Assembly: GCF_910592395.1 (NCBI RefSeq)
Contig: NC_088318.1
Coordinates: 8,124,349 to 8,188,348 of the forward strand
Source: Lineus longissimus
Lineage: Eukaryota; Nemertea; Pilidiophora; Heteronemertea; Lineidae
Length of the DNA stretch: 64,000 bases
Reading direction: 5' to 3'
Shown here: positions 12,554-20,416 of the stretch, piece after piece
How positions within the stretch are numbered: position 1 is the first letter of the stretch
Layout of the letters: each line of letters begins with the position of its first letter
The notes under the pieces: generated by a model
The model's database searches: none
What the model was told of the DNA's origin: nothing
Seen by the model: only the letters and a program-made list of their open reading frames with translations
Made by a program: the position numbers and the translations under genes

Positions 12554-12847
12554 ATGAATACCTTTCCATCCAATGCTGAACTTGATTCAAGAGTGACAGA
12601 ATATACAAAATTTAAAGATCTTCCCGTGAATACATGGTATAAAATCAAATCATTTAGAACAATCACCACAAAGATAGGAGAATCAACCCTCCTTGAACTA
12701 GTGGACGCAGAAGCACACACACTGACTGTATGGGCGACATCCATCATCAAACAAAAATTAAACCTGAACCACAATTACATCAGATTCACAGGAGTCAAGG
12801 AAACGAAACAGGGTAAAAAATTCTATGGATTTAATCTTTTAGACTAA
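12554..12847 (+). CDS. Terminal-repeat gene, OB-fold-like small protein (left copy)
   Basis: A 97-residue protein encoded wholly within the left inverted repeat and reading inward. It has alternating strands with an early KFKDLPVNTWYKIKSF segment, then TKIGESTLLELVD and a C-terminal YIRFTGVKETKQGKKFYGF. This pattern (short lead strand, strand with K-G, L-L-E-L, closing aromatic-rich strand) resembles small OB-fold single-stranded DNA binding proteins, but I have no alignment. An identical protein is encoded at 27597-27890. The start is the ATG in TATAAATG, 222 bp from the element end. A replication role in coating displaced strands would suit protein-primed replication; this is inference. Confidence 0.75.
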   Translation: MNTFPSNAELDSRVTEYTKFKDLPVNTWYKIKSFRTITTKIGESTLLELVDAEAHTLTVWATSIIKQKLNLNHNYIRFTGVKETKQGKKFYGFNLLD

Positions 12848-12883
12848 ACCTATATCTAATACAAATTCTTTCCTTGTAAATAA

Positions 12884-13411
12884 ATGGAGTCACTTGTGAG
12901 AGAATGTACAAAGTGTTCTCAAGAGAAATTATTGGATGATTTTGTCAAGGATAAACAATGTCAATATGGAAGAAAATACAAATGTAAACCATGTTACAAT
13001 AGATGTCAAACAAATTATCAACTAGACAAAAAGTCAAATGATGATTCTTTTAAAATATCAAGTTATCTTTCATCAATATTATCCAATTGTCTTCATAAAA
13101 AATTTAAGAAATCTAAACTTGAGAAAGTTATGGACTGTTCTTTAGATGGTCTGTACAAGTGGATTGAGTTTCAATTTGATGAAAATATGACATGGGAAAA
13201 CTATGGTGATTATTGGCATATTGATCATATTCTTCCACAATCACATTTTGACCATACTGTTGAAGAAGAATTTAAGCTTTGTTGGAACTGGAGAAATTTA
13301 GGTCCTATTACAAAGGAGGAAAACAGGTCAAAGGGAAAGAAAATTGACTACGAACTATACTATCAAAATGTGTCACTAGCTTCTGAATTTTTAGAAGATG
13401 AAATTTTATAA
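12884..13411 (+). CDS. HNH-family endonuclease with N-terminal zinc finger
   Basis: A 175-residue protein. An N-terminal Cys4 zinc knuckle (C8, C11, C34, C37; CTKCSQEK...KCKPC) precedes a C-terminal HNH-type core: WHIDHILPQSHFD (H112, D114, H115), then CWNWRNLGPITKEENRSKG with N138 and N147. This His-Asp-His...Asn-Asn layout is typical of HNH nucleases in phages and large DNA viruses and probably makes nicks or double-strand cuts. The start is the ATG in AATAAATGG, 36 bp after the terminal-repeat gene. It is not among the core Polinton genes and looks like an acquired accessory gene. The substrate is unknown. Confidence 0.85.
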   Translation: MESLVRECTKCSQEKLLDDFVKDKQCQYGRKYKCKPCYNRCQTNYQLDKKSNDDSFKISSYLSSILSNCLHKKFKKSKLEKVMDCSLDGLYKWIEFQFDENMTWENYGDYWHIDHILPQSHFDHTVEEEFKLCWNWRNLGPITKEENRSKGKKIDYELYYQNVSLASEFLEDEIL

Positions 13412-13440
13412 ATTTTTCCTAATATAAAAGAAGACCTCAT

Positions 13441-13467
13441 CTATAACAATTCTTTTAATTGTTATAG
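13441..13467. terminator. Hairpin after the HNH gene
   Basis: A perfect 11-bp stem, CTATAACAATT, with a 5-base loop lies 30 bp after the stop codon. It is one of a series of strong hairpins at gene ends in this element; a 3'-end function is inferred from position. Confidence 0.5.
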
Positions 13468-13622
13468 GCGTGGTGAGCCTTAAGTTCTAGATTTTCGCTC
13501 AATTGAGGATTAACTAGAATTTTAAATTTCACTAAAAAAATCTGATTTTACTTTCAATTTTTACATCAACTTGTTTCTGTAAGCTAAAATTTTTATGTCA
13601 TCTGAAGATAACACATTAGTAA

Positions 13623-13651
13623 TTTTATAATCATAAAACATGATTATAAAA
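13623..13651. promoter_or_regulatory. Hairpin upstream of the polymerase gene
   Basis: A perfect 12-bp stem (TTTTATAATCAT) with loop AAAAC lies 72 bp before the polymerase start. It could be a 3'-end signal for the HNH transcript or a control site for the polymerase. No gene is visible in the 312-bp interval 13412-13723. Confidence 0.4.
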
Positions 13652-13723
13652 TGACTAATCGAAACCGAAACTAAAAAAGGGGAATCCCTAAAACGGATAT
13701 TTAACAAAACTTTTTAATAATAA

Positions 13724-14809
13724 ATGGCACACGTATTGTCTTCAGATGAACTAAAAATTTTAGCCTTCAGAAACAAGGTGAAAAACTATGGATCTCTTTC
13801 TAGAGAAAAATTAATTGAAGGACTTCAACACATTTCGAATGGATTCAACGGCATCGAAGTGAAAATTGACAAACCAGTGTCTGACTTGTCACAACTTGAG
13901 AAACGTGTTCTATCTCAAAGACTAGGTTTAAATCCAAGGAAATTCAAAAAAGAACAACTGGACACAATTTTAGAGGACAAAATATCACATGAAAATCTGT
14001 CCAACATTAAACCAAGACCTGTGAAGCCAAAAATATCAATTAGAAAACCACTTTTAGAAAAAGTAAAACAACTTGGCCATAAAAATTTCCAGAATCTTAA
14101 CATTAAGAAACTGAAAGAACTTTTGAACAAAGAACCAGTGAAAAGACTGTTGAAATCAGATCTTTTCAAAAAGGCAAAGGAACTTGATATCAATGTCAAA
14201 AGTTCCATGACGAAGAAAGTCATCCAAGACCTCATTGAAAAATGTACAGAGTTAAAACCTTTCAAAAAAGTTGACTCAGCTTTCAGAGGATTTACTAATC
14301 ATTTCCACATGGAAGGTTTGCCTCATATTGACATTGAAAATTATCTCAGTAAAATTAAATCAGTTCTTCAAGATAAATTGAATGAGGAAAATAAAGAGGG
14401 GTTAAAAATTAATATTGTTCTAACCATTTTAATGAAGAGGAAGCATGACATAAAAGAATTTCAACTTCGTTCGAGACACATCCTTTATGTGGGTCAAGAG
14501 CTAGATTATGCTAAGATGATCGAAGACATGTTAAAAGAACTGGAAAAGTTAGTGAAAGAAGGGTCAGGTTGGAAATTTTTAGAAGTCATCAAGATTGAAT
14601 TACATACCAACAATTACACACCACTTTCAGGATCAAGCTATATTCCGTTACCAGCTAATATTCAGAAGAAAAGAGCAGTCATCAATGTACAAAATTCTGA
14701 TCAGAAATGCTTCAGATACTCAGTTGAAGCGGCATTATTAAACTTAGAGAAAAACACAGAACGTGTTTCAAATTATAACCTGACTTTGACCACATGTTCA
14801 AAGACCTAG
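13724..14809 (+). pseudogene. DNA polymerase B, N-terminal part (frameshifted)
   Basis: A 361-residue frame forming the N-terminal region of the Polinton protein-primed DNA polymerase. The first half is basic and helical with SAP/Rho-N-like repeats (KLIEGLQ, KEQLDTILEDK, IKKLKELL, KKVIQDLI). The second half carries the segment typical of Polinton polymerases just before the exonuclease part (SSYIPLPANIQKKRAVINVQN, then CFRYSVEAAL). The frame runs off at a stop at 14807-14809, and homologous reading continues in another frame from about 14779. This is a single-base deletion-type shift near 14777, so the gene was once one protein with 14794-17649. It starts at AATAAATGG. Confidence 0.85.
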
Positions 14810-17649
14810 ACTATCCAGTAAAAATCAAGGATATTGAGAAATTTGAAAAGAATAATCCTGATTTAGCAGTCAATGTATTTACATTTATCCCAAAACAGAA
14901 AGAGAATGGTGTAGTTTACCCAATTTCTCCAGTCAGACTATCTGAGAGAATTCTAGAAAAGACCATCAATCTTCTATACTATAAGGATGAGAACGATGTG
15001 CCAGAAGATGAAAAAGTGGAAGATGTGAAAGATAATGCTAACTACCATTATGCTTGGATCAAAAATTTCTCAAGGCTTATATCTTCCTCACATTCTAAAC
15101 ATGATGGACAAGTCAAAATATGCTTTAGATGCATGAAAGTTATGTCAGCAGCAAATCATGACCTTCTCAATGAAAGATACAATCAACATGTTGAGAACTG
15201 TAAGACGTTTGAATGTGTGAGAGTGAGCATGCCTAAGGAGCATGAAAAAATCCTGGAATTTAAACAGAAAAAATTCGAACAAAAGCATCCAGTGATGATT
15301 GTCGCTGACTTTGAATCATCATTGAAAACGATTGACAAACACTTAGGTGAAAAGACTGTTCAAATTCAAGAACATATTCCTAACTCATTCAGTTTCTATG
15401 TATGTTATGACACAAATCAAATTCAGGCTGACAATCTATTCGTAGAACAGAGTGTCAACCATCCTGATGACAATATTGGAGAAATGTTCTGCGAAGAAAT
15501 TGAAAAAGCTGTCTATAATATTCATGACAAGCATTTCACCAATCCTAAAGCTATGTTAGCTTTAACACAAGAACAACAGGTGAAGCACAAGACAGCTAAA
15601 AAATGTTATGTCTGTAACAAAATGTTCACAGAAAAAAATTATAAAGTTCGTGATCACAATCATTTCACAGGCAAATACAGAGGACCAGCCTGTAATAATT
15701 GTAACCTTCAATTACAAGCGCCAAACTTTATACCAGTATACTTTCACAATTTGTCAGGTTATGATGCTCACTTATTTGTGAAAAATTTAAAAGGGAGACT
15801 GAATGTCATCGCGAAAAATTCTGAAAACTATATTTCATTCAGCAAGGAGTTACAGGTGGGTGAGCACAAGACTCTATCAATCAGATTTCTTGATTCCTAT
15901 CGACTCATGCAGTCATCTCTAGCAAATTTAGCTAAGAATCTTCCTAATGCTGAAAAGAAACATCTGTCACAATTTTTCAAAGACGAACAATTTGATCTCG
16001 TCACCAGAAAAGGCATCTACCCTTATGAATGGGTTGACTCTTATGAAAAATTTGAAGAAAAAGAATTACCCCCTATTGAGGCATTTAGCTCCACATTGAA
16101 TGCGACACACATTTCACAAGAGGACTATTTACACGCTCAACATGTGTGGAAAACATTCAAGTGTCACACCTTTAGAGATTACCACAATCTGTATCTCAAA
16201 ACTGATGTTCTTCTACTAGCAGACATTTTAGAAAATTTCAGACAGACATGCACACCCATCTATAGTTTAGATCCAGTCTGGGCTTATTCAGCCTCAGGAT
16301 TGTCTTGGCAAGCCATGTTGAAAAAGACTGGTGTAAACATTGAACTTACAACTGATGTTGACATATACAATTTCTTTGAATGTGGCATTCGAGGAGGCAT
16401 TTGTCAAGCCAGTCATAGGTATGCTAAAGCCAATATTCCTGGTTTGAAAGACTACGATCCTAATCAACCTATAAGTTATATCGACGATCTTGATGCGAAT
16501 AATTTATATGGCATAGCGATGAGTGAAAAATTACCAGTTAGTAATTTTAAATGGATGACACCATCAGAATTGAAAAATTGGAAGAAAATTCCATGTAATT
16601 TAGAAGTAGACTTAGAATATCCTCAAGAATTACATTCTAAACACAATGCTTACCCATTAGCACCTGAACATGTGAATGGTAAGTTGATTCTTAATTTACA
16701 TGACAAGAAAAAATATATTGTACATCACAAGGCCTTGAAGTTCTATCTAAATCAAGGTTTAAAATTGACTAAGATTCATAGAGGTGTAAGCTATACAGAA
16801 TCATACTTTTTGAAAGAGTACATTGACTTAAACACAAGTCAACGAGCCAAAGCTAAAAATGACTTTGAAAAGGATTTCTTCAAATTGATGAACAATTCAT
16901 GCTTTGGAAAAACCATGGAGTCCGTCAGAGATAGAAAAAATATAAAGCTGGCTACCAATGTGCCTCAGCTTAGAAAATTAGTCAATTCAAACAATTTTAG
17001 ATCTAGTAAAATTTTCAGCGAAGATCTAGTCATGGTAGAATCTCAAAAATCAGAAGTGTGTCTGAATAAACCTATATTTATGGGACAAGCGATTCTAGAC
17101 CTTTCAAAAATACACATGTATGATTTCCACTATAATCATATGATGAAAAAGTATGGTGACAAAGCACAACTGTTGTACACTGATACTGACTCATTAGTCT
17201 ATCATGTAAAAACTGATGATATCTACAAAGACATGAAACAAGATGCTGACTTGTATGACTTCTCTAATTTTCCAAAAGATCATCCCATGTTTGATGAAAC
17301 AAACAAAAAAGTCCTTGGCAAGTTTAAGGATGAAGAAGCTGGTCATATGATCACTGAATTCATCGCTTTGCGCTCTAAGTTGTATTCCTATACAACTGAC
17401 AAAGACAACGAAGTCAAAAAGTGTAAAGGTGTCAAGAAGCAAGTCGTCAAAAATGAGATTTCCTTTGAAGATTACAAGTCTGTACTTCTTGATAAAATTC
17501 CAATCGAAAAACAGATGAATGTGTTTAGGTCAAGACATCATCAACTTTACACAGAAAGAGTGTCCAAAGTAGCGTTGAACGCAAATGATGATAAACGGAC
17601 CATATTGGACGATGGCATCTCAACTAAAGCTCTTGGATTTAAAAATTAA
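14794..17649 (+). CDS. polB: Protein-primed family B DNA polymerase (exonuclease and polymerase part)
   Basis: A 951-residue frame with all catalytic motifs. Exo I is VADFES (D172, E174), Exo II NLSGYD (N319, D324), Exo III YLKTDVLLLAD (about 466-477). Polymerase motif A is DLDANNLYG (D567), motif B KLMNNSCFG (K697-G705), motif C YTDTDS (D797, D799), then SKLY (K862). An inserted zinc module (C271, C274, DHNH 287-290, C300, C303) resembles endonuclease VII fingers, as usual in Polinton polymerases. An earlier knuckle uses C110, C113, H132 and C136. The enzyme would copy the element from its ends with a protein primer. The ATG at 14794 is probably internal: the N-terminal part lies in the preceding frame, displaced by one base near 14777. 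The catalytic part is intact. Confidence 0.95.
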   Translation: MFKDLDYPVKIKDIEKFEKNNPDLAVNVFTFIPKQKENGVVYPISPVRLSERILEKTINLLYYKDENDVPEDEKVEDVKDNANYHYAWIKNFSRLISSSHSKHDGQVKICFRCMKVMSAANHDLLNERYNQHVENCKTFECVRVSMPKEHEKILEFKQKKFEQKHPVMIVADFESSLKTIDKHLGEKTVQIQEHIPNSFSFYVCYDTNQIQADNLFVEQSVNHPDDNIGEMFCEEIEKAVYNIHDKHFTNPKAMLALTQEQQVKHKTAKKCYVCNKMFTEKNYKVRDHNHFTGKYRGPACNNCNLQLQAPNFIPVYFHNLSGYDAHLFVKNLKGRLNVIAKNSENYISFSKELQVGEHKTLSIRFLDSYRLMQSSLANLAKNLPNAEKKHLSQFFKDEQFDLVTRKGIYPYEWVDSYEKFEEKELPPIEAFSSTLNATHISQEDYLHAQHVWKTFKCHTFRDYHNLYLKTDVLLLADILENFRQTCTPIYSLDPVWAYSASGLSWQAMLKKTGVNIELTTDVDIYNFFECGIRGGICQASHRYAKANIPGLKDYDPNQPISYIDDLDANNLYGIAMSEKLPVSNFKWMTPSELKNWKKIPCNLEVDLEYPQELHSKHNAYPLAPEHVNGKLILNLHDKKKYIVHHKALKFYLNQGLKLTKIHRGVSYTESYFLKEYIDLNTSQRAKAKNDFEKDFFKLMNNSCFGKTMESVRDRKNIKLATNVPQLRKLVNSNNFRSSKIFSEDLVMVESQKSEVCLNKPIFMGQAILDLSKIHMYDFHYNHMMKKYGDKAQLLYTDTDSLVYHVKTDDIYKDMKQDADLYDFSNFPKDHPMFDETNKKVLGKFKDEEAGHMITEFIALRSKLYSYTTDKDNEVKKCKGVKKQVVKNEISFEDYKSVLLDKIPIEKQMNVFRSRHHQLYTERVSKVALNANDDKRTILDDGISTKALGFKN

Positions 17650-17652
17650 ACA

Positions 17653-17675
17653 AGAGCTACCAATTTGGTAGCTCT
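17653..17675. terminator. Hairpin after polB (recurrent element, copy 1)
   Basis: An 11-bp stem, AGAGCTACCAA, with a one-base loop lies 4 bp after the polymerase stop. It is followed by CTTAATGGCAACA. The same block recurs twice after the gene ending at 24130, so it is a dedicated gene-end element of this Polinton. The function is inferred. Confidence 0.6.
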
Positions 17676-17687
17676 CTTAATGGCAAC

Positions 17688-17710
17688 AAGTATACCAATT
17701 AAGTATACTT
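17688..17710. terminator. Second hairpin after polB
   Basis: An 8-bp perfect stem, AAGTATAC / GTATACTT, with a 7-base loop lies between the recurrent hairpin and the next gene start. Confidence 0.4.
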
Positions 17711-17733
17711 TGATTAAAATGTGTAATAAATAA

Positions 17734-18957
17734 ATGACATTTCCTTCATATCTACAATTTAAACCTAATGTCAGCTATCCTCTCAAGTATAAGAATAACT
17801 CTTTAAAAAAGAGTCCTTTCATCCATCAAAAAATCTATGTCACGCCAACTGAATTTTTTTACTTCAATACAATTGATATTTTCCCAGATAAGGTGACTCC
17901 ACGACAATTTACCACGTATTTTCAAGTGAAAGAGTATATTAAAAATACGACGATGGATAACTGGGAAAACCAATTTAAATTTGCACTCTATTGTGCGACA
18001 TCAGGTTCAGGTGTAAGCTGGCATAATCATATTAATCATGCTGATCCTTTAGTACAAAGTATTTTTAGATTTCATGTCTATTTTACTATCAGAAAGATAT
18101 TACACCAGCTAAAAATTCCATTACCAGGAAATCCTGACTTTAATCCATCAAAAAATCCTTTTAGTCAACAAGCCTATGAAAATTTAAAGCTTGAATTTGG
18201 CTCTGTTGACTTCAACTATTTTCACAAAGGCAAAATACAAGCGCTAGACATTGTCATGGACAATGGTAACTATTATTTGAATGATCCTAGTAAGTTTCCG
18301 TTTAATGCAGATAAAAAAGGATATGTCTATGCAGACCATCATAGACTTTATATTGACACTTTATCGTTCATTTACTCAGACGATTGGACAAATTTTATCG
18401 TCCTAGACAGTCAAGGATTGACTAAAGCGGGCATGAGTAGAATCAATGAATCCATTCGAACCTATGTTTATTGTATTCTAGGTTCACAAACCATGATTCG
18501 TCAGGATATTCTTGATTCATTGGACACGCAAAAACAATTTAGAATTTTAGTGGAAGATGCGATTCAAGGTCAAACATTAGTCGATTCCATCAAAACATTT
18601 CAGTCAGCGAGTATACTCATTCACTCAAAACAAGCGTATGCCTATGCTTTAGAAAAAGCAGGTTCACGATTAGATTTTGCCGTAGGTTTAGGATTACAAC
18701 TTGTTCCTAGTCATATGCGATTACATATTGGCATCATTGAAGGGTATAATAACTCTCTGTTAACCGCTACAGAAAATACAACGTTTGGCATCAATTCACA
18801 TATCAATGTCAGAAAAAAGCGACAAGTGACTCGGTCTTCAAATTTGAAGACCGAACAACCACAAACTCATTCATCAAATTTGATGAATGAAGCGAGTCAT
18901 TTACCTTTTACAATAGGATTAATTGTTGTAGGTTTTTTAGTTCAAACTATTCTCTAA
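17734..18957 (+). CDS. Conserved-looking Polinton protein of unknown function, C-terminal membrane anchor
   Basis: A 407-residue protein starting at AATAAATGA. A central segment (FALYCATSGSGVSWHNHINH, then FRFHVYFTIRKIL) resembles a protein I recall from other invertebrate Polintons, with no established function. The last 17 residues or so (from about 390) form a single membrane-spanning segment at the extreme C terminus, so it may be tail-anchored. A basic RKKR motif occurs at 360-363, and SSNLKTE / SSNLMNE pseudo-repeats follow. The DNA encoding those repeats consists of two perfect 24-bp palindromes. Its location between polymerase and integrase and its anchor suggest a membrane or virion role; I cannot say which. 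Confidence 0.75.
   Translation: MTFPSYLQFKPNVSYPLKYKNNSLKKSPFIHQKIYVTPTEFFYFNTIDIFPDKVTPRQFTTYFQVKEYIKNTTMDNWENQFKFALYCATSGSGVSWHNHINHADPLVQSIFRFHVYFTIRKILHQLKIPLPGNPDFNPSKNPFSQQAYENLKLEFGSVDFNYFHKGKIQALDIVMDNGNYYLNDPSKFPFNADKKGYVYADHHRLYIDTLSFIYSDDWTNFIVLDSQGLTKAGMSRINESIRTYVYCILGSQTMIRQDILDSLDTQKQFRILVEDAIQGQTLVDSIKTFQSASILIHSKQAYAYALEKAGSRLDFAVGLGLQLVPSHMRLHIGIIEGYNNSLLTATENTTFGINSHINVRKKRQVTRSSNLKTEQPQTHSSNLMNEASHLPFTIGLIVVGFLVQTIL
18831..18890. promoter_or_regulatory. Two perfect 24-bp palindromes within the coding sequence
   Basis: Palindrome 1 (18831-18854) has half-site TCGGTCTTCAAA; palindrome 2 (18867-18890) has half-site TCATTCATCAAA. Both centre on TCAAATTTGA and are 12 bp apart, 80 bp upstream of the integrase start. 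Perfect dyads of this size are unlikely by chance and may be operator-like or structural RNA signals for the integrase gene. Confidence 0.5.
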
Positions 18958-18969
18958 AATAAACACACC

Positions 18970-19992
18970 ATGAACGGCGTGAATGTGCAAGAAGCATATG
19001 CAAGTTACAAATATCCTTCTGCTTTAAAATTTTATAAAATCATGAAAAAGAAGGATCCTAGTATAAAATTTGATGACATTGATCAATTTGTAAAATCTCA
19101 GAAAAGCTATCAGCTTCACAAAAAGCAGTCCAATAAAATCCAAGGTCACATTATAGCGTATCGTGAAAATGCTCTTTGGTTCATGGATTTGTTGGACATG
19201 AGTAATTACTCAAGGCAAAATAAAGGTTACAAATGGATTTTACTTGCTATTGATACATTTACAAGAAAAGCTTATGCTGAAGCATTAAAAAATAAAACTA
19301 AGTTTGAAGTGAAAAATGGCTTTGAAAAAATTTATAATGATACTTCTAGTATTACACTTATTATTACAGATTCAGGCAATGAATTTTTAAACAAACCACT
19401 ACAAGATTTATTCAAAGAATTAAACATTAGACATGGAACAGTGGATATTGGTGATCATCATGCATTAGGCTTAATTGATAGACTATCTAGAACTATTAAA
19501 GAAATGGTCTTCAAAGATTTCACAGAGAAAAATACAGTCAAATGGGTTGATCATTTGCAAGATTACATTAGTGCATACAATGAAAGACCTCATTCTGGCA
19601 TTTCAGACTATAGTCCAAATGAAGCTAACCTTCATGCTACTGAATTAGTTGAATTAAATGCAGAAAAATCTATGCCTGTTGTACACAAGTTTAACATTGG
19701 AGAATTAGTTAGAAAAAAATTGAAGAGACCACTATTTACAAAGGGGTACAAACAGATTTGGAGCAATAGAACTTACACTATCAAACATATTGAAGGTGTT
19801 CATGCTATCTTAAATAATGATGAAAGAGTTAGACTTGATGCTTTGCAGCAAGTGCTAGCTACAATTGATGAAGAAGCTGATTCTTCAGAGGTTGATCGCG
19901 TTGAAAAAGAAGCTAAAATTGAGTCAACAATTAAACACAAAGAAGGCTTAGATCCTGAAAATAGTATTGACTCACGGTTGAGAAAGAAGTAA
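18970..19992 (+). CDS. Polinton rve-family integrase
   Basis: A 340-residue DDE recombinase that would join the element ends to target DNA and produce the 6-bp duplication. The catalytic core includes WFMDLLDM (first acidic residue D73), then IITDSGNEF (D134). The third position is GDHHALGLIDRLSRTIK, where the expected glutamate appears to be aspartate (D170), 35 residues after D134. A YNERPHSG motif and a C-terminal SH3-like segment (FNIGELVRKK...TKGYKQIWS...YTIKHI) complete the retrovirus-like fold. It is the one clear gene without TAAATG at its start (AATAAACACACCATG), and follows the previous gene by 12 bp. Its stop codon lies in the hairpin 19989-20030. Confidence 0.93.
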   Translation: MNGVNVQEAYASYKYPSALKFYKIMKKKDPSIKFDDIDQFVKSQKSYQLHKKQSNKIQGHIIAYRENALWFMDLLDMSNYSRQNKGYKWILLAIDTFTRKAYAEALKNKTKFEVKNGFEKIYNDTSSITLIITDSGNEFLNKPLQDLFKELNIRHGTVDIGDHHALGLIDRLSRTIKEMVFKDFTEKNTVKWVDHLQDYISAYNERPHSGISDYSPNEANLHATELVELNAEKSMPVVHKFNIGELVRKKLKRPLFTKGYKQIWSNRTYTIKHIEGVHAILNNDERVRLDALQQVLATIDEEADSSEVDRVEKEAKIESTIKHKEGLDPENSIDSRLRKK

Positions 19993-20030
19993 GATATTTA
20001 TAATGTAAAATCACATTATAAATATCTTAC
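19989..20030. terminator. Bidirectional 18-bp hairpin between convergent genes
   Basis: A perfect 18-bp stem (GTAAGATATTTATAATGT) with a 6-base loop. It contains the stop codon of the integrase on one arm (19990-19992) and of the opposing gene on the other (20027-20029). It would serve both transcripts symmetrically as a 3'-end structure. Confidence 0.65.
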
Positions 20031-20386
20031 TCAATTTGCAATGAAGGAAGTTCTTTCAGCTCCTTGGGTACATTTTTCCATCTTCTACGGGTCAACATAT
20101 AGTCTAAATAAGTTCCAACGATAGCCCACCATGTTTCTATTTTGATGAAGGAGTCATTCACTGATATCTCAAGTTGATCCACTTTAGTATTGACTTTACT
20201 CGCTGTTATAACGTCTGCACCCCACGAACTGTTTTTAACCTTGAGGATCTCTTCTTTAATTTCAACTAGTACTTTGTCAATCTCATAATCCCACAAATTA
20301 AATCTATCTTTAACCTTGAGGATGTCTGCATTGAACTTGTCTTCCACATCTTGAATTTGATCAAAGTTAGAATATAAATTACTCAT
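20027..20386 (-). CDS. Small helical protein of unknown function
   Basis: A 119-residue protein, almost entirely predicted helix with heptad-like stretches (KVLVEIKEEILKVK) and a tryptophan-rich middle (IETWWAIVGTYLDYML). No membrane segment or catalytic motif is visible. It reads convergently to the integrase and divergently from the major capsid gene. The start is ATG in AATAAATGA on the minus strand. I do not recognise the family; coding is supported by its start motif and tight packing between neighbours. Confidence 0.7.
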   Translation of the reverse strand: MSNLYSNFDQIQDVEDKFNADILKVKDRFNLWDYEIDKVLVEIKEEILKVKNSSWGADVITASKVNTKVDQLEISVNDSFIKIETWWAIVGTYLDYMLTRRRWKNVPKELKELPSLQIE

Positions 20387-20416
20387 TTATTTTATAAAAA
20401 ATTTTCCTATAAATAA
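20387..20416. promoter_or_regulatory. 30-bp divergent promoter region
   Basis: Only 30 bp, all but three of them A or T, separate the start codons of the minus-strand 119-residue gene and the major capsid gene. Each start overlaps its own AATAAATG, so both motifs face outward from one AT-rich centre. Confidence 0.5.

Larger units (their letters stand above)
12332..12860 (+). repeat. Left terminal inverted repeat
   Basis: About 520 bp match the reverse complement of 27585-28112. From 12332 to the end of the enclosed gene at 12847 I see only two differences, both synonymous third-codon changes. Similarity fades within about 13 bp after the stop codon. The terminal 120 bp contain repeated AGTCAA boxes. 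A promoter-like TATAAATG opens the gene at 12554. Confidence 0.95.

Noticed and set aside
12463-12774. A 103-residue antisense frame in each terminal repeat (also 27670-27981)
   Set aside because: It is the shadow of the 97-residue inward gene, has no TAAATG-type start, and spans its promoter.
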